Notes: generated from the letters alone by a model not told the origin. A DNA stretch of 64,000 bases from Rhizobium sp. LC145 (GCF_001005825.1 NZ_LBHV01000004.1:682001-746000); one strand, 5' to 3'; counted from the stretch's first letter, positions 43,425 through 52,717 are shown. Numbers and translations: made by a program.

Positions 43425-43766
43425 ATACGCCTCCCTTGCAGGATAGAGGCTTCAGAGCCTTGGTGTTGCCCTCTCTTCGGACGACCCGGCCCCTTGATCG
43501 TCTTTGGAACAGTCGTGACCCGACTTGGACGATCTGAAGGATTTCACCTGAACGTGGTTATAAAAAACATTGCAATTTGTGTCCACTTATCACGATTTAA
43601 AACTAAATACCGATCACCCTATAAGCCGTTTAGCTCCAACCTCCGGAAAAAGAACGTCGGAGACAAAGGTTTATCCCAAAACTATACTTCCTAAGGTGTA
43701 GCTCGGATACGTTGTTTCCGCTTCGTAGACAATGGTACTTCTATTCCCGTTAAGGGATTGTTTACG
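43425..43766. promoter_or_regulatory. Divergent promoter region between GMC oxidoreductase and priming transferase
   Basis: This 342-base, locally AT-rich region has no credible gene. It contains the 11-base motif at 43580-43590 that recurs upstream of the LuxR-type regulator. It must drive the sugar transferase to the right and probably the oxidoreductase to the left. TTAAGGGA before the ATG at 43767 is the ribosome-binding site of the transferase. Confidence 0.5.
43580..43590 (+). promoter_or_regulatory. 11-base motif shared with 24010-24020, copy 2
   Basis: TGTCCACTTAT on the plus strand, 176 bases before the priming transferase ATG. The exact 11-mer also occurs, in the same orientation relative to its gene, 168 bases before the LuxR-type regulator. 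It is a candidate regulator-binding site. Confidence 0.35.
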
Positions 43767-45206
43767 ATGTTGACGCCGATCGAGCCCAAAAACGAAGTGC
43801 TCCATTCCCTGCCTGAACAGGTGCCGCAGCGCGGAGGCCTCGACTATGGCGTCATCCCCTATGTCGCCGCCGCCGTCGATTTTCTTTATCTCCTCGGAGC
43901 AAGCGCGATCGGCTTCACAGGCTACGATTACCTCGTCTTCCGGTCCACTCCGGACCCTTCCCTCTTCATCGGCACCGGGCTTGTCCTGTCGATGATCTTC
44001 GTGCTCGCCATGCACAGCAGCCAGGCCTACAGCCCGGAAAGCATCCAGCTTCGCAGGCAGCAGATCGGCCTGATATGCGTGCTGATCCCGAGTGTGCTGG
44101 CCTTTCTTCTGACCGTCATCTTCTTCCTGAAGATCGGCACGATGTTCTCGCGAGGAGCAACCCTGGTGACGGCCGCCGTTTCCATCGCCGGCCTCATCTG
44201 CACACGCTATTTCTGGCATTGGTACCTGCCCTCGGCAGCCACCTCCGCCTCCTTCCGCTTGAAGCGCGTGCTGCTGATCTGCCCCGCGGATTTTTCGGCC
44301 GAGCAATGGCAGATCGGCGCCAAGGCAAGCGGCATGACTGTCGCCCAGATCCTGCGCCTTTCCGAGGACAACCTGCTGGCGGCAGATTCCATCGAGAGAT
44401 TGAAGCGGGGTCTCGCCGAGCATCTGGACGAGGTCTTCATCATATGGCGCGATCCGAACGTCGCCGATCTGGAACTCTATCTCGGCGAACTCAGGCGCTC
44501 CGCCTTGCCCGTGAACGTCACTTTCGATGGCGTCGTGGGCCGCCTCACCAGCGCCCCTTCCCGCAAAATCGGGGGGATGACGGCATTCCAGACGCAGCGC
44601 CCGCCGCTGAATTTCTACGAGCGCGGCACGAAGCGCATATTCGACATCGTCTTTTCGCTTACGTCACTTCTGGTCCTGCTGCCGCTGCTGGCCGCCGTCG
44701 CCATCGCCATCAAGCTGGAAAGCAAGGGGCCGGTTCTGTTCAGGCAATACCGCAAGGGATATGGCGGCCGTCCCTTCCGCATTCTGAAGTTCCGCAGCAT
44801 GACCGTCATGGAGGACGGCGGCGACATCCGCCAGGCCACCCGGAACGACCCGCGCGTGACGCGGCTCGGAAAGGTGCTCCGCGCCTCCAGCATCGATGAA
44901 CTGCCGCAGCTATGGAATGTTCTTCGCGGGGAAATGTCGATCGTCGGTCCTCGTCCCCATGCGCTCGCCCATGACGATCTCTACGATGCCCAGATCGTCA
45001 AATACGCCTTCCGGCGGCACGTGAAGCCGGGGCTCACCGGATGGGCGCAGATCAACAATTGCCGCGGGGAAACGCCGAACATCGAGAAGATGGAAGAACG
45101 CGTGTTCCACGATCTCTGGTATATCAACAACTGGTCCTTCTGGCTGGACATGAAGATCATCGCGCGAACGACGGTCCAGGTCTGCCACTCCGGCAAGGCC
45201 TATTGA
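43767..45206 (+). CDS. Polyprenyl-phosphate sugar phosphotransferase (WcaJ-like priming enzyme)
   Basis: The 479-residue protein has an N-terminal half with about four to five membrane helices, a soluble Rossmann-like middle and a C-terminal bacterial sugar transferase domain with LKFRSMTV, SIDELPQLWNVLRGEMSIVGPRP and HVKPGLTGWAQIN. It starts the repeat unit by loading a sugar-1-phosphate onto undecaprenyl phosphate. The long form differs from ExoY at 1783, so the locus has its own initiation enzyme. I use the ATG at 43767 with AAGGGA upstream; a TTG at 43758 is the only longer option. Confidence 0.93.
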   Translation: MLTPIEPKNEVLHSLPEQVPQRGGLDYGVIPYVAAAVDFLYLLGASAIGFTGYDYLVFRSTPDPSLFIGTGLVLSMIFVLAMHSSQAYSPESIQLRRQQIGLICVLIPSVLAFLLTVIFFLKIGTMFSRGATLVTAAVSIAGLICTRYFWHWYLPSAATSASFRLKRVLLICPADFSAEQWQIGAKASGMTVAQILRLSEDNLLAADSIERLKRGLAEHLDEVFIIWRDPNVADLELYLGELRRSALPVNVTFDGVVGRLTSAPSRKIGGMTAFQTQRPPLNFYERGTKRIFDIVFSLTSLLVLLPLLAAVAIAIKLESKGPVLFRQYRKGYGGRPFRILKFRSMTVMEDGGDIRQATRNDPRVTRLGKVLRASSIDELPQLWNVLRGEMSIVGPRPHALAHDDLYDAQIVKYAFRRHVKPGLTGWAQINNCRGETPNIEKMEERVFHDLWYINNWSFWLDMKIIARTTVQVCHSGKAY

Positions 45207-45236
45207 GCGCCCGTGAACTCTGAAAGGGGTCAACCA

Positions 45237-46457
45237 TCAAAACCGGGTGACGTCCCGCATCCCCGAAGCCTCGATCAGGATTTCCCGCGGTGGCGTATGA
45301 CTGATGAAGTGGATGGGGCTTGCCGTCAGGCCGTAGGCGCCGCTGTTGTGAACGGCGATCAGATCGCCCTCCTCCAGCCGCGGAAGCTCGACGCCGATGG
45401 CCAGCCTGTCGATGGACGTGCAGAGTGGGCCCACCAGATTAACCTTCTCGGTCTCCCCCTGCCCTCCGACCTTGTGCATCGAATAGTTTCTGTGCATCAC
45501 CATTCCGAAATGGCCGGATGCCGGCAAGTGATTGTTCATTCCGCCATCGCAGACGCCGATCTTCACACCGCGGGACTCCTTGATGGAGACGACGCGCGTC
45601 AGAAAATACCCGGCTTCGCCGACGAGATACCGCCCCAGTTCCAGGATCAGGCGCGTATCGGTGAATTGCGGCTCGGCCTTGAGGGCGTCGAGCTCGGCTG
45701 CGATACCGTCTGCAACAACCGCAAGATCGAGCGGGCTGTCACCATCATGATAGGGAATGCCGAGGCCGGAACCGAAAACCAGTTTCGCCGGGCGCGGGAT
45801 ATAGCGGCCGCAAACCTCCCGGAAGATAGTGAGGAAATTCCGGTAATTCTCGCAGATCGCCTCCGGCTTCAGGCATTGCGTGCCGGCATAGATATGCAGG
45901 CCGGCAATCCGCAGGTTGGGAAGGGCGGCGATCCGAGGCATCTCCCTGGATACGTCCTCCCAATCTATGCCGAAGGGCGAGGGCCTGCCGGCCATCTGGT
46001 CGCCAAATCCCTTCGGAACCACTGGAGGTGCGATCCGGACAAGCACATCCTGCACATGCCCTGCGCTGCGCGCCGCCCCGTCGGCCAGATATGCCTCCCG
46101 AACCGATTCCAGAATCATTTCACCGATCCCGCCCTCGATCGCTTCATGGATTTCGAAATCGCGCTTCCCAGGTCCTGTAAAGCTGATCTGGCCCGGCTCC
46201 CAGCCGGCGGCGATCGCCGTCCTGAACTCGCCGATCGAGGATACATCAAGAAATTCGGCCTGACTTTTCATGAAAGCCAGCAGCGCCGGATTGGGATTGC
46301 TCTTTGCGGCAAAGCTCAGCGCGAACCGCCCCTCGAATGCCTCCCGCAGCAGCCTGGAGCGGCTTTCGATCGCTGAGGTGAAGTAGACATATGCGGGTGT
46401 CCCAAAGGACGCCGCCGCACTCTGGAGCCAGACATCGAGCGCAGAGGTGTGGTTCAT
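45237..46457 (-). CDS. PLP-dependent amino-acid decarboxylase, fold type III
   Basis: The 406-residue protein is of the diaminopimelate/ornithine decarboxylase alanine-racemase-fold type. Lys52 in SFAAKSNPNPALL forms the PLP Schiff base, a glycine-rich PLP phosphate site follows in the barrel, and the active-site cysteine lies in GPLCTSID. Similar decarboxylases accompany a ligase and an ACP in exosortase-associated EPS loci. The ATG overlaps the ACP stop (TGATG), so they are coupled. Decarboxylation of an amino acid, free or carrier-bound, is the likely reaction. Confidence 0.87.
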   Translation of the reverse strand: MNHTSALDVWLQSAAASFGTPAYVYFTSAIESRSRLLREAFEGRFALSFAAKSNPNPALLAFMKSQAEFLDVSSIGEFRTAIAAGWEPGQISFTGPGKRDFEIHEAIEGGIGEMILESVREAYLADGAARSAGHVQDVLVRIAPPVVPKGFGDQMAGRPSPFGIDWEDVSREMPRIAALPNLRIAGLHIYAGTQCLKPEAICENYRNFLTIFREVCGRYIPRPAKLVFGSGLGIPYHDGDSPLDLAVVADGIAAELDALKAEPQFTDTRLILELGRYLVGEAGYFLTRVVSIKESRGVKIGVCDGGMNNHLPASGHFGMVMHRNYSMHKVGGQGETEKVNLVGPLCTSIDRLAIGVELPRLEEGDLIAVHNSGAYGLTASPIHFISHTPPREILIEASGMRDVTRF

Positions 46458-46693
46458 CAGGCGACGGCTTCGGCAAAGCGAAGGATTCGGGCCGGCGTGT
46501 CGAAATTCTCGAGCGTCACGTCCTCCGCGTGGATTGCCGTGCCTGTGGTCTCCTCGATGAAGGCAAGCAGGTTCACCATCGAAACCGAATCGAGAAGGCC
46601 GGAGGAAAAAAGCTCGCTCTCGCTATCCGCATCGCCGATGCTGAGCGTATCCTTCAGGTACGCGATCAGCTTTCCATGGGTAAGCGCCATCAT
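46457..46693 (-). CDS. Free-standing acyl carrier protein
   Basis: This 78-residue carrier protein has the phosphopantetheine-attachment Ser36 in GLLDSVSMV and the usual helices around it. It is acidic, as ACPs are. Two adjacent ATGs (46693 and 46690) are possible; GGGAG is at fitting distance for either. It overlaps the ligase upstream and the decarboxylase downstream, making a three-gene coupled module that should load, carry and modify one small acyl or aminoacyl group. Confidence 0.9.
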   Translation of the reverse strand: MMALTHGKLIAYLKDTLSIGDADSESELFSSGLLDSVSMVNLLAFIEETTGTAIHAEDVTLENFDTPARILRFAEAVA

Positions 46694-48321
46694 ACATTCT
46701 CCCTGATTTCGCTATTTGCAGAACTGATCGATGCGCCGATGCCGAGCGGCCCGCCGCCGGATCGCATCCATTCGCGGCAGAGGCGAACCACGTCCGGCCG
46801 CGCGAGTTTTCCGCTCGATGTGCGCGGCATGCTTTCCCGCCAGACATGGAACCGGTGAGGCACCATGTAGGAAGGCATGGCGCGGCGGCAGTAGCGCAGC
46901 AGGGCCTCCTCGTCGAAGCTGCCGATGGGCATGGCGGCCACGTGGACGGCCTGCCCGAGGTCCTCGTGATCGACGCCGAACGCCACCGCCTCGGCGACCA
47001 CGCCGCTGCGGCAGATGAGGTCCTCGATTTCGTCGGGGCTCACGCGGAAACCGCTCGTCTTGATCATCGCGTCGTTGCGGCCGACGAACCAGAGATCTCC
47101 ATCGGCGTCGATCCTGACGATATCGCCGCTATAGACGACCGGCTCGTCTCCAATCAGGTTCCAGAGTTCCGGACAGGGCCTGATCTTCTGCTCCGTCACC
47201 TCCGGCCTGCCCCAGTAGCCGAGGCTCACCAGCGGTCCGCGATGCACGAGTTCACCCTGCTCGCCGGGATGGGCGATGCCCTCGCCAGGCTTGATCACAT
47301 AGACTTCCGCACCGGGGATCGCCTGACCGATCGCTCCCATCTTGCGCCGGAACTTCTCTGGCGCGAGATAGGTCGATCGGAAGGCCTCGGTCAGCCCGTA
47401 CATCAGATAGACGTCGACCTCCGGAAAGACGCGCGGAATCTGCTGCAGGATATTGAGCGATATCTTGCCGCCGGAATTGGTGATCCGCCTGAGATCGGGA
47501 AAATCCGTCGGTCTTTCCGCAAGCAAGCGCACGATCTGGCTCCAGAGCGGCGGCACTGCCGCAACGCCGGTGATCCGATGCCTCTGCATCGTCTGGATGA
47601 TTTCGGCCGCCATGGAAACGGCCTGGTGAACCACGGTGCCGCCGACCAGCATCATGGTGGTGAGCTGGTTGAGGCCATAGTCGAAACTGTAGGGCAGCAC
47701 GCTCAACAGCCGCTCGTCCTCGCGTAGCCCGAGATAGCGCGCCACCGAGCGGGCGCCCGCAACGATGTTGCGATGGGTGAGCATGACCCCCTTCGGCATT
47801 CCGGTGGAACCGGACGTGTAGATGATCATCGCAAGCTCGGTATCGAGCCGCGATATCTCGTCGCCGGCCAGTTCATGGGGCAGGTGATCCCAGGCGTCGA
47901 ACATCGCTTCTGCCGGCAGATTGCCCTTGACGAGCACGCTCTCCACCGTGCCGGGAAGCCTTCGCACGACCAGCGCCTCGGCAGTCCGGGATTCGACGAT
48001 CATCAGCCGCGCGCCGCAATCGTCGGCAACGTATTCGAGCTGCTCGATCGTCCACTGGGTGTTCACATTGACGATCACCGCGCCGACCTTGGCCACCGCG
48101 AACATGGCGGCGACTTCCGCGACGCTTTTGCGCAGATGCACGATCACCCGGTCGCCCGGCCGGATGTCGCGGCCCTGCAGGTAGCCCGCCAGCCGATCCA
48201 CCTCCGACGCCAGCGCCGCATAGCTCACCGCGCGATGGCCATCGATAACCGCCGGCTTGCCGGGCCGCACGTCGATATTGTCGGCCAGAAGCTGATAGAA
48301 GCTTGTCGTCAGTGCGTTCAT
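46690..48321 (-). CDS. AMP-forming acyl/aminoacyl ligase
   Basis: The 543-residue adenylate-forming enzyme has the P-loop IIYTSGSTGMPKGVMLTHRN, the later YLMYGLTEAFRSTYL (A5-like) and the C-terminal catalytic lysine in PRTSSGKLARP. It resembles the exosortase-associated acyl-CoA ligase family. The A4-region Asp-to-substrate pattern of amino-acid A domains is not obvious (PYSFDYGLNQL), so an aryl, acyl or amino acid are all possible. It probably charges the ACP that overlaps its 3' end. Confidence 0.9.
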   Translation of the reverse strand: MNALTTSFYQLLADNIDVRPGKPAVIDGHRAVSYAALASEVDRLAGYLQGRDIRPGDRVIVHLRKSVAEVAAMFAVAKVGAVIVNVNTQWTIEQLEYVADDCGARLMIVESRTAEALVVRRLPGTVESVLVKGNLPAEAMFDAWDHLPHELAGDEISRLDTELAMIIYTSGSTGMPKGVMLTHRNIVAGARSVARYLGLREDERLLSVLPYSFDYGLNQLTTMMLVGGTVVHQAVSMAAEIIQTMQRHRITGVAAVPPLWSQIVRLLAERPTDFPDLRRITNSGGKISLNILQQIPRVFPEVDVYLMYGLTEAFRSTYLAPEKFRRKMGAIGQAIPGAEVYVIKPGEGIAHPGEQGELVHRGPLVSLGYWGRPEVTEQKIRPCPELWNLIGDEPVVYSGDIVRIDADGDLWFVGRNDAMIKTSGFRVSPDEIEDLICRSGVVAEAVAFGVDHEDLGQAVHVAAMPIGSFDEEALLRYCRRAMPSYMVPHRFHVWRESMPRTSSGKLARPDVVRLCREWMRSGGGPLGIGASISSANSEIRENV

Positions 48322-48350
48322 GAGCGGCTCCTCATCTGCATCGGCGGCTC

Positions 48351-48956
48351 TCAGGTATCCGTATCTGTCTTTCCGTCCCGGCTCAGGAATGGTCCGAGGC
48401 GGGGATAGATCTTCGCGGGCGACCCCACCACGACCGAATCCGAGGGAATGTCGGTGGTGACCGCCGTATTGGCGGCGATGCGGACCCGATCGCCGATCTG
48501 GATTTCGCCGAGAATGGTCGAGTTCACGCCGATGAAGACGTCGTCACCGATCGTCGGCGCACCCGCGGTCATGTTCGTCCCGATCGTGACATTGTGCATG
48601 ATGCCGCATCGCTTTCCGATCACCGCGCCGGGATGGATGGATATCGACCCCTCCGCATGGATGATGTGGAACCCCTCGCCCAATGTCGCCTGTGCAGGAA
48701 TCCAGACCCGCGTGATCGTCGAGACGATGGCGCTGACCGCGCCGTAGATTTTCCTGCAGACCTTGCGGACAAAGGAATTCCGGCGTTCCTCCCCCCAGCG
48801 GCCGAAGCGATAGACGAGAAGCGTAATGAAGCCCGCATTGAAAACCGTCCCGCCATGCCGCTCGTAATCCTTGCGGACTTGTGCCCGGAACGAGACCACC
48901 TTCTGCGGCTCGGCCGCGTTTGATTGGGAAGCGATGGTTAGAAGCCGCCAAATCAT
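48351..48956 (-). CDS. Hexapeptide-repeat O-acetyltransferase (serine acetyltransferase-like)
   Basis: The 201-residue protein has a left-handed beta-helix with hexapeptide repeats (GEGFHIIHAEGSISIHPGAVIG..., GDDVFIGVNSTILG, GDRVRIAANTAV) and the CysE-type catalytic region HNVTIGTNMTAG. In EPS loci such enzymes acetylate a sugar nucleotide or the growing repeat. The N-terminus has a DYERHGG segment seen in EPS-associated members. It overlaps the GT61 gene by four bases upstream. Confidence 0.88.
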   Translation of the reverse strand: MIWRLLTIASQSNAAEPQKVVSFRAQVRKDYERHGGTVFNAGFITLLVYRFGRWGEERRNSFVRKVCRKIYGAVSAIVSTITRVWIPAQATLGEGFHIIHAEGSISIHPGAVIGKRCGIMHNVTIGTNMTAGAPTIGDDVFIGVNSTILGEIQIGDRVRIAANTAVTTDIPSDSVVVGSPAKIYPRLGPFLSRDGKTDTDT

Positions 48957-50128
48957 GCGTGCACCAGCTCCATTGTCCGCTCGATATCACTCCACTCGAC
49001 ACGGAAGTTCTTGCGATCTCCATCGCCCACGACGAAGGCGAAGCCCTGCCCCTGACGATCCGTGATGACCTTGAGGACAGAGACCACCCGGTCTGCCGGC
49101 TGGATCACGAAAAGGCTGGCATCCTGCGACATGACCGTCAGCGCATGAACCAGATGGCTGCCCTCGACGCCCGCGACAACGCTGGCGCCGGCGCAGGCAT
49201 TGACGATATCGTCGACGGATGAGGCGAGCGGATCGATGATCCGGAAGCCGTGACGAGCGGCGAACTGCTCGGCGATCTCCGTCTCGTTCGACAATATGCG
49301 GTGATCGCCCTTGTCGCCCCTGAGAATGAATACGCCGGGATGACTGGAAGGTTTGGCCGAGGCGAGCAGCTTTTCCCTGATCTCGAGGGCACGCTTCTTC
49401 TTTCCTTCGTTCTGACCCTTGTCCCTGAAGAGGATGAGTTCGTCGAAGTGGATGTCGCCGACATAGATCGGCCTCAGGTCCAATTTCTGCGCATATTGCG
49501 GTTCATGGCCGCGCGTGATCGGCCGTGTCGTGACTGGCGTGCCGTATTCCTCCGCCAGTGAATAGGTCAGGCAATCGTCGGAAAGCCAGTTGCCGAACCA
49601 GCGATTGCCTATCCAGCTCTCGAAGAGCGCGCCGCTGGTGGTGTCCCTCGGGGAAGCGTAGACGGGCAGCTTACGGGCCCGCGGCCTCAGACTCTTGGAG
49701 GCGTTTCGCGCATAGAGCACGCCGTCGATCAGATCGACATCCTTGAGCCGATAGCCGATGGTCGCCTCCTGGGTGGTTTCGTATTTCCCCCGAAAGCCTT
49801 TCAGCACTTCGGCGACGGAACCGAATTCTGCGCCGCGGATGCGGTCGAGATGATGGGGCAGGAACTTGGCGGGAGGAATGAAACGCTTGGTGGCGGGTGC
49901 GATCGTCCAACGTTCCGAAGCAACCGCCTCGATATCCGGAAAGGGCATACCGGCGGCTTTTCTGAACGAATGCACGATGGGCCGAAACGAAATCAACTCA
50001 CTGTCCCCGCTGCGTTTAACGGGCGCTATGAGCAGAAGCACGCCTCCCCTTTGTTCCACGCCCTCATGGAGATAATCGCATAGTTGCGGCGGCTTTCGCC
50101 GTAGCCATTGGGCGATCGGCCTACTCAT
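48953..50128 (-). CDS. GT61-like glycosyltransferase (DUF563)
   Basis: The 391-residue protein has the conserved C-terminal part of GT61/DUF563 enzymes: FILRGDKGDHRILSNETEI and then GVEGSHLVHALTVM. No membrane helix is visible, so it acts in the cytoplasm or at the membrane face. It transfers an unknown sugar in the repeat assembly. The ribosome-binding site is weak; the nine-base gap to the GT4 gene upstream suggests coupling. Confidence 0.85.
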   Translation of the reverse strand: MSRPIAQWLRRKPPQLCDYLHEGVEQRGGVLLLIAPVKRSGDSELISFRPIVHSFRKAAGMPFPDIEAVASERWTIAPATKRFIPPAKFLPHHLDRIRGAEFGSVAEVLKGFRGKYETTQEATIGYRLKDVDLIDGVLYARNASKSLRPRARKLPVYASPRDTTSGALFESWIGNRWFGNWLSDDCLTYSLAEEYGTPVTTRPITRGHEPQYAQKLDLRPIYVGDIHFDELILFRDKGQNEGKKKRALEIREKLLASAKPSSHPGVFILRGDKGDHRILSNETEIAEQFAARHGFRIIDPLASSVDDIVNACAGASVVAGVEGSHLVHALTVMSQDASLFVIQPADRVVSVLKVITDRQGQGFAFVVGDGDRKNFRVEWSDIERTMELVHA

Positions 50129-50137
50129 TTCGATGTA

Positions 50138-51379
50138 TCAGGCGGGTGTCGGCTCCTGTTGCCCCAGAAAACCGGCTATCGCCTGGGCGCTGATGCGGTG
50201 ATGGAAGCTGGCGGCTATCTTGGCGCGCGAGGCCTGCCTCAGACGCCGCGAGAAATCCTCGTTTCCGAGTACCTCCTCTATCGCATCCGCCATTTCCTTC
50301 GGCTGCCGTGGCTGGACCAATATCGCATCCACCCTGTGGTCGATGAGTTCGCTATTTCCCCCCACGTCGGTCACGATCACCGGCAGCTCCATGGCCATGG
50401 CCTCCATGATGGCGACGGAAATACCCTCATCCAGGCTTGCGAGCGCGAAGATATGCGCATCATCGAGAGCCTGCCGAACCCGTGTTTCGGAAACCGCCCC
50501 AAGTAGTTCGACATTTTCCGTGAGGCGCTTGTCGCAGATCAGAGCCTCCAGCCTCTTGCGATAGCCGCGGCCGCCCTGCTCGTCCTCCCCGGCGATCTGC
50601 AGGCGGACGTCGATACCCCGCTCGCGCAGCATTTCCACGGTTTCGAGAAGGATGTCGTGACCCTTTACCGGATTGAGCCGGCCGCAGGTGAAGATCCGGC
50701 ACGGCTCGCCCGGCTTCCAGGGCACATAAGGCCGGCTGCGGTGGATTTGATCGAGATCCACGCCCATGGGCGCGATCGCGATCCGGGAGGGCTTGGCGCC
50801 GTTCAGCCGCTCGCTGACAACGTCGAACAGCCGCCTGGAAATCACCGTCGCGAAGGCGGCGTTCCTCCATTTCTGCGGCTGATTGGGCCCATATCCCTCC
50901 AGCGTCGGCCCATGCAGCGTCAGGCTGTAAGGTATCCCCGAAAGCAACGATGCGAGCGCTGCGACATTGGCCGCGTCGGCGCAGGAATGCACATGGATAT
51001 GCGTCCATTGCCCGCGGCGCGCGAGCCAGGCGAGCTTAGCGGCAGCCGGTATCATCGCCAGTGATCTCAAGCGGCCCGCCGGAGACCTGACTTCCGCGCT
51101 CGCAGCCGCAGCAAGGCTCCGGCCTATCCCTCTCGGCCCCGCCCGCACCAGCTCCCCGAGCGCGGCAAGCGTATCGCGCGGACGGAAGGGGAGGAGATAG
51201 CTGGTCTTCCCGCGTGCTTCTTCCGCCCAGGAATGCGAGGTCACAGCCTTCGGCGGATGCGAAGTGGAAACGAATTCCGCCTCTATGCCGAGTTCGGCCA
51301 GGGCCTGATGCTCCCGCCAGAGAAAGATATGGGTCTGTCCTGGAAACTCCGGTATGAAGAAACCGATCTTCTGGGTCAT
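50138..51379 (-). CDS. GT4 family glycosyltransferase (EPS type)
   Basis: The 413-residue GT-B enzyme begins with GFFIPEFPGQTHIFLWREH, resembling colanic-acid WcaL/AmsK-type proteins. It has IFTCGRLNPVKGHDILLE and the nucleotide-binding DEGISVAIMEAMAMELPVIV in the C-terminal half. Its paralogue at 57352 starts similarly (FTNQYPAPSHTFIRREI). It is second in a seven-gene minus-strand operon running from the SGNH protein to the decarboxylase. Confidence 0.9.
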   Translation of the reverse strand: MTQKIGFFIPEFPGQTHIFLWREHQALAELGIEAEFVSTSHPPKAVTSHSWAEEARGKTSYLLPFRPRDTLAALGELVRAGPRGIGRSLAAAASAEVRSPAGRLRSLAMIPAAAKLAWLARRGQWTHIHVHSCADAANVAALASLLSGIPYSLTLHGPTLEGYGPNQPQKWRNAAFATVISRRLFDVVSERLNGAKPSRIAIAPMGVDLDQIHRSRPYVPWKPGEPCRIFTCGRLNPVKGHDILLETVEMLRERGIDVRLQIAGEDEQGGRGYRKRLEALICDKRLTENVELLGAVSETRVRQALDDAHIFALASLDEGISVAIMEAMAMELPVIVTDVGGNSELIDHRVDAILVQPRQPKEMADAIEEVLGNEDFSRRLRQASRAKIAASFHHRISAQAIAGFLGQQEPTPA

Positions 51380-51385
51380 CGATGC

Positions 51386-52435
51386 TCACCCAAGACCGTT
51401 TCTGAACCGCCAGGCAAAGTGGATGGTGTTCTTCAGACGGTGAAGCTGCGCCATCAGACGACTGCGCTCGTCGGGACGCCGGATTTGCACCGTGTAGGAC
51501 ATGTATTGCAGCACGAAAGCAAGCGGTACCGGCTTGGCGCAATCCCCGGCATCGCTCGACGCTCGAGCCCGATAATTTCTCACAAACTCCGCCGCAAACG
51601 TCCGTAGCGCGGAAGCCTGAGTCGCATCGAACATCCGTGGCGGAGAAAGCTCGTCCATTCCGCGGCCGTAGATCGTCGCAAAACTGACCGCCGCCACATA
51701 ATAAGCTCCGAGCGGTGTCAGATGAACCGTATCGGCAAAGATCGCATCCATGCGGGCCGCGCCATCCTGATCCTCGAAGCCGTTGAAGGCGGGATCGGAC
51801 ATGAGGCGTTCGACAAGTTCCGCCAGCGCCAGCGATGTCGGAATGAACCGCACCCGGTCCGGACGCCCGGCCGCCGCGATCTCGGCATTCACCCGCTCCA
51901 CGACACAGCGCCAGACCGGCAGCGCTTGCCGCTCGTAATCGATCCAACCAACGGGGTCGCGCCTGTCCGTCAGACTGATCCATGGGGTGTAGAAATAACT
52001 GGTTCCGGCGGGATTGGCGGCGATGAAGTCACTGTGGAATCGGTAAAGCGCGCTCACCGTATCGTGCCATGCAAGCGAATCGAGAAGCCCATGCTGCTCC
52101 GTGATGATGAGCAGATCGTAGGGCCTGGTATCGAGACGGGGAAATTTTCCCGCCAAGCGCTGACCGATGGAAGAGCCGCTCGCGTGCTGCATCTTCCATG
52201 AAATGGGAATGCCGGCATTGCCTGCGATTTCGCTCAGGTAATCGGGGAAAGGACGATCCGTCAGGCTATGTCCCGAGATCAGCGCATGCCCCTTGTCGGA
52301 AGGCAGGAAGGGCTGCTGCAACCCGGAGGAAGGATGAACTTCGATAGTCTCCGATCCCAACATGGCCGCCCCGACGGCAATCGAGAAGATTGTCGAACTT
52401 GCACAGGCAATCGCGAACATTCTTGAAAAGCTCAT
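51386..52435 (-). CDS. Secreted SGNH-hydrolase-like protein, paralogue of the one at 59780
   Basis: The 349-residue protein begins with a signal or anchor helix (about 6-26). GHSLTD (55-60) supplies a candidate nucleophile Ser57, and DTVHLTPLGAYY places Asp235 and His238 at the usual C-terminal positions of SGNH esterases. The same two motifs occur in the protein at 59780 (GHSLMD, DDVHLTDLGIYF), and both have the DYLSEIA/EYIELIA-type helix after the serine. An O-acyl esterase or transferase acting on the polysaccharide in the periplasm is likely. It heads the minus-strand operon. Confidence 0.8.
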   Translation of the reverse strand: MSFSRMFAIACASSTIFSIAVGAAMLGSETIEVHPSSGLQQPFLPSDKGHALISGHSLTDRPFPDYLSEIAGNAGIPISWKMQHASGSSIGQRLAGKFPRLDTRPYDLLIITEQHGLLDSLAWHDTVSALYRFHSDFIAANPAGTSYFYTPWISLTDRRDPVGWIDYERQALPVWRCVVERVNAEIAAAGRPDRVRFIPTSLALAELVERLMSDPAFNGFEDQDGAARMDAIFADTVHLTPLGAYYVAAVSFATIYGRGMDELSPPRMFDATQASALRTFAAEFVRNYRARASSDAGDCAKPVPLAFVLQYMSYTVQIRRPDERSRLMAQLHRLKNTIHFAWRFRNGLG

Positions 52436-52531
52436 TCTCCGCCGCTCCGGCCTTCGCGACGTATCGCAGGTTCACGTGCGTCTATGGGGCACATGGTTGT
52501 GCCGGCACTTCGATTTCACAAGCTTACGATT

Positions 52532-52544
52532 GGGCGGACCGCCC
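52532..52544. promoter_or_regulatory. GGGCGG-A-CCGCCC palindrome in divergent promoter
   Basis: An exact dyad with six-base arms lies between the divergent SGNH and export-protein genes (non-coding 52436-52717). It runs into CCTACCCT (52543-52550), close to the CCTACCCC motif seen in two other promoter regions of the locus. A regulatory role is possible, but high GC makes such dyads less informative. Confidence 0.3.
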
Positions 52545-52662
52545 TACCCTAAAGGCGCGAGGATCACGTCCGGCCTCATCCATTCGGGCTATATCCAAAA
52601 GCCGAGGCGTACTCCTTTGTGCCTCGTTTCCAGTCGTCGGGCGCCGCCGTAATATTGGTCAC

Positions 52663-52682
52663 CCTATCCCCGGAGGGATGGG
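52663..52682 (+). other. Hairpin in leader of the export operon
   Basis: CCTATCCC and GGGATGGG pair (one T-G pair) around the loop CGGA, ending 35 bases before the ATG of the Wza-like gene. It may be an mRNA leader structure. There is no T run, so it is not a typical terminator. Confidence 0.3.
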
Positions 52683-52717
52683 CAGGGGTTCTGCAAATAA
52701 CCATCTGGAGTGATTGA

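Noticed and set aside
43580..43590. Reading the shared 11-mer as part of a longer repeat
   Set aside because: Flanking bases at the two sites do not match, so only the 11-mer itself is shared.
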